Below the pieces are notes generated by a model, which did not search any database, was not told where the DNA came from, and saw only the letters and a list, made by a program, of their open reading frames with translations. Shown here piece after piece: positions 59,705 through 64,000 of a stretch of DNA of 64,000 nucleotides (the stretch's first letter is position 1; the number at the start of each line of letters is the position of its first letter). Origin of the DNA: Actinopolymorpha cephalotaxi (GTDB lineage Bacteria; Actinomycetota; Actinomycetes; Propionibacteriales; Actinopolymorphaceae); the NCBI RefSeq assembly GCF_013408535.1, contig NZ_JACBZA010000001.1, forward strand, positions 3,618,850 through 3,682,849. Direction: 5' to 3'. The position numbers and the translations under genes were made by a program.

Positions 59705-60714
59705 GCGCTACCCGACCTTTCGCTCGTACGGTCCGGACCGGAGCCGACGGTGCGTTCGCCCGCACCGGGTTCGGGCAGGGGGTCACCCGCCGCCCCGACG
59801 TCCAGGGTCTCGGCCGCGATGGTGCCGCTGGTGACCAGGGACACCGCCGCTCCGGCGCCGGCGCCGGCGGCCGCACCGCGCTGCCTGCGGCCACGCCGCA
59901 GCCGCGGGTTGAACACCTCGTCCAGGCTGGACTGCAACATCAGCAGGGCGAACGCGATCAGCGTCAACAGGATCGTCGGCGGCAGGAACGCCCACCAGGC
60001 GCCGTTCAGCAACGACTCACCGACCAGTGCCCAGTTGAGCATGATGCCGAGCGAGACGCTCCCACTCGGGCCGAGGCCCAGGAGGGACAGGCCGGCCTCG
60101 GCGAGGATCGCGCCGGACACCTGCAGCACGAACGCCATCGCGATGTAGGACATGAGGTACGGCAGGACGTCCCAGATCAGGATGTCGAACGTACGAGCAC
60201 CGGACAGCCTGGCCACGTCGAGGTGTTCGCGCGTACGCACACTGCTCGCCTGCGCACGCACCGCCCGTGCCGTCCAGGGCCAGCTGGTGATGGCGATGAC
60301 CACCGCCATCGCCACGATCGAACGGAAGTCGATCGCGACCGACAACAGGATGAGGACGACGATCGCGGGGATGGCCAGGGCGACGTTGGTGACGCCCATC
60401 AGCGCCTCCTCCACCACCCCGCCGTGGTAGCCCGCGAGCAGGCCCACGACGACGCCGATGAGCGTGGCCACCAGCCCCGCCACCAAGCCGATGATCAGCG
60501 AGGTCCGGGTGCCGAGCATCAGGTTGGTGAAGACGTCGTGGCCGAGGTCGTCGGTGCCGAGCCAGGCGGTGCCCGACGGCGGGTCGTACAGTCCGCCGAC
60601 GTCCTTGCCGGGGTTCGCGCCGAAGACGAGCGGCCCCAGGACCGCGAACGCCACGACGAGGGCGAAGACCACCGCCGAGACCCAGAACCGTGGGGTGAAG
60701 CGTGCCATCCGCAT
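59701..60714 (-). CDS. Oligopeptide-type ABC importer permease (DppC-like)
   Basis: 337 residues. An N-terminal helix (about 11-33) leads to the GTAWLGTDDLGHDVFTNLMLGTRTSLIIGLVAG segment, the DppC hallmark, then five helices and the EAA-type loop VARLSGARTFDILIWDVLP. The last ~55 residues (Arg/Ala/Gly-rich) extend beyond the usual end and are probably cytoplasmic and disordered. Its start shares one base with the upstream permease stop (TGATG). Confidence 0.92.
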   Translation of the reverse strand: MRMARFTPRFWVSAVVFALVVAFAVLGPLVFGANPGKDVGGLYDPPSGTAWLGTDDLGHDVFTNLMLGTRTSLIIGLVAGLVATLIGVVVGLLAGYHGGVVEEALMGVTNVALAIPAIVVLILLSVAIDFRSIVAMAVVIAITSWPWTARAVRAQASSVRTREHLDVARLSGARTFDILIWDVLPYLMSYIAMAFVLQVSGAILAEAGLSLLGLGPSGSVSLGIMLNWALVGESLLNGAWWAFLPPTILLTLIAFALLMLQSSLDEVFNPRLRRGRRQRGAAAGAGAGAAVSLVTSGTIAAETLDVGAAGDPLPEPGAGERTVGSGPDRTSERSGSA

Positions 60715-61721
60715 CAGCGCTCACCTGCCTGCGACGCCCGGATCCGCGGGTCGACGAACCCGTAGGCGATCTCGACGAGGAAGTTCGACAACAACACCGC
60801 CACCAGGATGATCAGGGTGATCGCCTGGATGACCGGATAGTCGTTCTGCCCGATCGCGGCGAACAGCAGCGAGCCGATCCCGGGGTAGGAGAACACGATC
60901 TCGGTGATGAGGGCGCCGCCCACCAGGGTGCCGATGGACAGGGCGAGGCCGGTCACCTGCGGCAGCATCGCGTTGCGGAAGATGTAGCGCACGATCCGCT
61001 TGTCCGGCAGGCCGAGTCCCCGGCCGTAGTTCACGTAGTCGGAGTTCAGCTCGTAGATCGCCATCGACCGCATGCCGACGGCCTGCCCACCGACGAAGAT
61101 CAGCACCAGCGACAGGAACGGCAGCCAGTAGTGCCGCATCACGTCGACCATGAACGTCACACTCAGCTCCGGCGAACTGCCCGGCTCGTAGCCCCCACCG
61201 GGTGGCAGCAGCGGTAACGCCACCGCGCACAGGTAGAGCAGCAGGATCGCCAGGCAGTAGTACGGCATGCTGGACAGGAACAGCGAACTCAGGAAGGCGC
61301 CCCGGTCGAACCATCCGCCCTTGAACGCCGCCAGCGCGCCGAGTGCGTTGCCGACCAGCCAGCCGATCAGGATGGCCGGCAACTGCAGGCCGATCGTCCA
61401 CGGCAGCGCCTGGCTGATCAGTCCGTCGACGTGGGCGGGGTACTGCGCGAACGACGTGCCCAGGTCGAAGTGGGCGAGGTTGCCCAGATAGGTGAAGAAC
61501 TGCGCCAGCATCGACTGGTCGAGGCCGAACTCCTTGACGTAGTGCTCGTGGATCCGCTGCAGCGAGTCAGCCTGCGTTCCCGAACGCCCGAGCTGGGCGA
61601 CGATCGCGTCCACCGGGTTTCCGGGAACGAGCCGCGGGAGCAGGAAGTTCAGCACCAGCGCGACCAGCAGCGCGCCGAGATACCACAGCGATTTGCCGAC
61701 GAGGTACTTGCGTAGCCGCAT
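60714..61721 (-). CDS. Oligopeptide-type ABC importer permease (DppB-like)
   Basis: 335 residues with six helices. LVALVLNFLLPRLVPGNPVDAIV opens the DppB fold, FDLGTSFAQYPAHVDGLISQALPWTIGLQLPA is the typical external loop and second helix, and NYGRGLGLPDKRIVRYIFRNAMLPQVTGLALSIG carries the EAA coupling helix. ATG 61721 follows GAGGGAAG. A strong stem-loop separates it from the binding-protein gene upstream. Confidence 0.93.
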   Translation of the reverse strand: MRLRKYLVGKSLWYLGALLVALVLNFLLPRLVPGNPVDAIVAQLGRSGTQADSLQRIHEHYVKEFGLDQSMLAQFFTYLGNLAHFDLGTSFAQYPAHVDGLISQALPWTIGLQLPAILIGWLVGNALGALAAFKGGWFDRGAFLSSLFLSSMPYYCLAILLLYLCAVALPLLPPGGGYEPGSSPELSVTFMVDVMRHYWLPFLSLVLIFVGGQAVGMRSMAIYELNSDYVNYGRGLGLPDKRIVRYIFRNAMLPQVTGLALSIGTLVGGALITEIVFSYPGIGSLLFAAIGQNDYPVIQAITLIILVAVLLSNFLVEIAYGFVDPRIRASQAGER

Positions 61722-61753
61722 TCACTTCCCTCACGTTCCGCCGACGGTGTGCC

Positions 61754-61796
61754 GGCCCGGACGCCGCGTGCACGTCGTGCATGCGGCGTCCGGGCC
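61754..61796 (-). promoter_or_regulatory. Intercistronic stem-loop between binding protein and permease
   Basis: GGCCCGGACGCCGC (61754-61767) pairs with GCGGCGTCCGGGCC (61783-61796), and an inner TGCA/TGCA extends the stem. It lies 10 bases after the binding-protein stop. Such structures commonly stabilise the upstream message or partly terminate, giving more binding protein than permease. Confidence 0.7.
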
Positions 61797-61805
61797 AGAG
61801 GGGGT

Positions 61806-63608
61806 TCAGCTCTCCGACGCGTGCTTGATCTTGAACAGCCAGGACACTCCTGCGCCCTGGAACATCGGCGGAGCGTAGGCGTTCTTCTCGTTCGGGAAGT
61901 TCTTCCAGTTGGTCTCGTTGAACTCGTAGAACTCCAGCGGGCGGTACATCAACGGGATCATCGGCGCGTTCTTCATGAAGATCTCGTCGAGCTTTCCGTA
62001 CGCCGCCTTGGCGGTCGCGTCGTCGGTGGCCCCGGCCGCCTGGTCGAGCAGTCCGGCGACCGTGGGGTCCTTGAACCGGCCGTAGTTCCAGAACGCCGGC
62101 TGGCCGAGCTTGGCGACACCACGCTCGTCGAGCACGTCACGGAACCGCTGCCACGGCGTCGCCGCGCTGGTGGAGGCCACACCCCAGCAGGCCAGGTCGA
62201 AGTCGCCCGCCTGGACCGAGGTGGTCACGTTGGGCGCCTGCGGGAACTTCGTGGTGATGTCGATGCCGGCCGCCTTGGCGTTTCCGGCCATGATGCGCAG
62301 CGCGCTCTGCCAGTCGCTCCAGCCGGTGGGCGTCTGCGCCGTCCACGGGCCGAGCCGGGTGCCGTCGGGCAGGACGTAGATGCCGTCCGACCCCTTCTTG
62401 GCCTTGAGTTCGCCCTCGAGAATCTTCTTGGACTGTTCGGGGTCGTACTTCCAGCCGTTGGTCGCCACCGCCTGCTTGTCGAAGTACTTCGACTCACCAC
62501 CGGTGGGCAGGATGACACTGGAGCTCGCCGGCTGCGAATACCTCGACATGGCCTTGTCGGCGATGTCCTGGTAGTTGATGGCGAACGCCAGCGCCCGGCG
62601 CACCGCGGGATTGTCCAGGCCCTTCTTGGTGGTGTTGATGACAAGCATCGGGATACCACCGGGCACGTGGTAGGGCTCCTTCTTGTACCACGTGGACACC
62701 GCGAGTTTCTTGTCCTCCCACATCTTCCAGATCTGCGGGGTGAACTGCTGCATGACGTCGACACCGCCGCGCTGGAAGCGCAGGTCGCCGTCCTGGTTGC
62801 CCTTGAAGATGGGGTGCACGATGTACTTCGGCTTCGGCGCGCCGCCGAACGCGGTCTTGCCCCAGTAGCTGTCCTGGCGGGTGAGGCTGATCTGCTGCTG
62901 GTTGTAGGAGTCCACCTTGTAGGGCCCGGAGCCGACCGGCTTGGTGTTCTCGAACTGCCCCATCGGCTTGCCCTGCTTCTCCAGGGGCTCCCACACGTGC
63001 TTGGGAAGGATGTACGTCGACGCCAGGCTGTTCTTCACCATCGCGGGGTTGAACGGCTTCTTGCCGACGGTGACCTTGACCGTCTGCGGGTCGCTCGCCT
63101 CGATCTTGTCGACGTAGTCCCAGAACGACGCGTAGGAAAGCTCGCTGTGCCGCTTCGCCAGCTCGAAGGTGAACACCACGTCGTCGGCGGTGAGCGGTTT
63201 CCCGTCCTGCCACTTGGTTCCGTCCTGCAGCGGAACGACGATCGTGGTGTCGTCAGGCGTTTGCAGCTCTTTGCCCAACCCTGGTTCGAGTTTTCCGTTC
63301 AGCAGGTTGAACCGCACCAGCGTCTCGTAGACGAGCTGCATGTTGTTCTGCCCGCACGGCCAACCGGTGTTCTGCCCCAGCGGGTTGAACTGGGTGGGCG
63401 GTCCCCACTGGAAGCCGGCGATGAAAAGCGTCTCGCCCTGCTTTCCGGACCGGCCACCGCCCTTTCCTCCCCCGCCACCGCCGCCGGCGCCGCTTCCGCC
63501 CTGACCACAACCGGCCAACGTGCCGCCGACTCCCACAGCCGCGGCTGCCATCGCGGCGTTGAACAAGAACTGCCGGCGCGACGAGCGCCCGGCACCGAAT
63601 TCAGACAT
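61806..63608 (-). CDS. Oligopeptide-type ABC importer substrate-binding lipoprotein
   Basis: 600 residues. A Tat-like signal (SSRRQFLFNAAMAAAAVGVGGTLAGC) ends at a lipobox Cys, followed by a Gly/Lys linker (about 38-60). The SBP_bac_5 fold shows GETLFIAGFQWGPPTQFNPL, DGTKWQDGKPLTADDVVFTFELAKRH (the family signature) and NNQxx-type VRRALAFAINYQDI. It binds a peptide or other oligomer outside the cell; the ligand is unknown. ATG 63608 follows GAAGGGA. It is first in the operon, with a promoter candidate about 165 bases upstream. Confidence 0.93.
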   Translation of the reverse strand: MSEFGAGRSSRRQFLFNAAMAAAAVGVGGTLAGCGQGGSGAGGGGGGGKGGGRSGKQGETLFIAGFQWGPPTQFNPLGQNTGWPCGQNNMQLVYETLVRFNLLNGKLEPGLGKELQTPDDTTIVVPLQDGTKWQDGKPLTADDVVFTFELAKRHSELSYASFWDYVDKIEASDPQTVKVTVGKKPFNPAMVKNSLASTYILPKHVWEPLEKQGKPMGQFENTKPVGSGPYKVDSYNQQQISLTRQDSYWGKTAFGGAPKPKYIVHPIFKGNQDGDLRFQRGGVDVMQQFTPQIWKMWEDKKLAVSTWYKKEPYHVPGGIPMLVINTTKKGLDNPAVRRALAFAINYQDIADKAMSRYSQPASSSVILPTGGESKYFDKQAVATNGWKYDPEQSKKILEGELKAKKGSDGIYVLPDGTRLGPWTAQTPTGWSDWQSALRIMAGNAKAAGIDITTKFPQAPNVTTSVQAGDFDLACWGVASTSAATPWQRFRDVLDERGVAKLGQPAFWNYGRFKDPTVAGLLDQAAGATDDATAKAAYGKLDEIFMKNAPMIPLMYRPLEFYEFNETNWKNFPNEKNAYAPPMFQGAGVSWLFKIKHASES

Positions 63609-63772
63609 CGCTTGAATCCCTTCCCGCACGGGAAAACCGGGTCCCTCGCGCAGTCAGCGGGTGACGTGTGCCCAGCAGGCTACGGCCAAGCGGGTACCGG
63701 CACCAGATGGAAACGGCAACGAAATGGTTCTGTTGCGTTCGCGGGAAAGACTCAGCAGCGCTGTCTTCGACC

Positions 63773-63870
63773 GGTATCGGATACAAATAGCGACCAGTCA
63801 ATCGCAATTTGTGGACAATGGCCGATGGCGGCCGGGTTTCACTTCGAAAAGTGAACGCAGAAAGCGTTTC
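63773..63870 (-). promoter_or_regulatory. Promoter and LacI-like operator candidates of the importer operon
   Basis: On the minus strand TTGACT (63801-63796), 17 bases, GATACC (63778-63773). A palindrome GAAAGCGTTTC (63860-63870), like LacI-family operators, lies about 60 bases upstream of the -35 box. The region is AT-richer than its surroundings. Confidence 0.35.
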
Positions 63871-63898
63871 GATAAATCGCCACCCGACCGGCCGCCGC

Positions 63899-64000
63899 TC
63901 AGGCGCTGAGCACCTTTCCGGGGTTGAGAATTCCGGCCGGGTCGAAGAGCCGTTTCAGGTCGCGGTGCACGCGCTCCCCGACCGGCCCGAGCTCACGGGC
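63899..64000 (-). CDS. FAD-linked oxidase, C-terminal end
   Basis: The last 33 residues are visible, ending FDPAGILNPGKVLSA. FDPxGILNPGK is the closing motif of the GlcD/D-lactate dehydrogenase-type FAD-linked oxidases (C-terminal domain). The rest lies beyond the window. It is upstream of, and on the same strand as, the peptide importer operon. Confidence 0.85.
   Translation of the reverse strand, partial: ARELGPVGERVHRDLKRLFDPAGILNPGKVLSA

Overview
The window comes from a very GC-rich actinobacterium. Frequent GTG starts, many 1- to 4-base gene overlaps, start codons preceded by TANNNT boxes (leaderless transcripts) and the gene order all fit the Propionibacteriales (Kribbella/Nocardioides/Actinopolymorpha-like). 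The genus is an inference. There is no rRNA, phage, insertion sequence or CRISPR array. Two tRNA genes are present: Lys(CTT) at 685-757 and Leu(TAG) at 23334-23418.

Layout, left to right. 1-4500: the 3' end of a PYROXD2-like oxidoreductase runs into tRNA-Lys. It is followed by a visibly AT-richer patch with two unrecognised membrane proteins, a decayed DinB/DUF664 gene and a flavin monooxygenase-like gene. 4500-12300: an ATP-dependent DNA ligase, an ECF sigma factor coupled to a membrane protein, small stress and VOC proteins, and an ECF42 sigma factor with its DGPF/YciI partner. The ECF42 unit faces a DinB gene across two mirror-image promoter-like blocks. 12300-19900: tandem MASE1 membrane proteins, a PASTA lipoprotein, an Mrr-like protein with an altered nuclease core, a FUSC-type membrane protein, a GroES-like protein and a DUF3618 protein. 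19990-23300: a CbiM/PDGLE/CbiQ/CbiO cobalt or nickel ECF transporter, divergent from a Bcp peroxiredoxin, with a Zur/Fur-like box between them.

23300-33060 is a conserved actinobacterial block that matches the order of M. tuberculosis Rv1330c-Rv1341: pncB (with pncA) divergent from clpS, DUF2017, mec, cysO, cysM, murI, an Rv1339-type metallo-hydrolase, rph and rdgB. Mec, CysO and CysM form the sulfur-carrier route to cysteine. A probable leaderless short peptide gene and an alternative-hairpin region lie just upstream of cysO. 33060-49850: a fused Fe-S/molybdopterin oxidoreductase, two coupled ABC exporter half-transporters, PaiB-like and GNAT proteins, a MocR regulator, two near-identical 64-residue membrane proteins, a secreted 5'-nucleotidase, and a glycosyltransferase-methyltransferase fusion divergent from a UPF0104 membrane protein.

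49900-54930 is a homogentisate catabolic cluster. MFS transporter and hmgA are divergent from an unknown protein coupled to fahA, with no recognisable maleylacetoacetate isomerase. 54950-57770 holds an acyltransferase, a secreted alpha/beta hydrolase and a frameshifted secreted protein. 57800-64000 is a complete oligopeptide-type ABC importer operon (binding protein, two permeases, two ATPases), then the 3' end of a FAD-linked oxidase.

The most unusual signals are the mirror-image ECF42-type promoters at 9176-9277, the putative cysteine leader peptide and attenuator at 29196-29359, the family of TGTCAA/TTGACA hairpins at convergent gene ends, and the homogentisate cluster with an unassigned protein in place of an isomerase.
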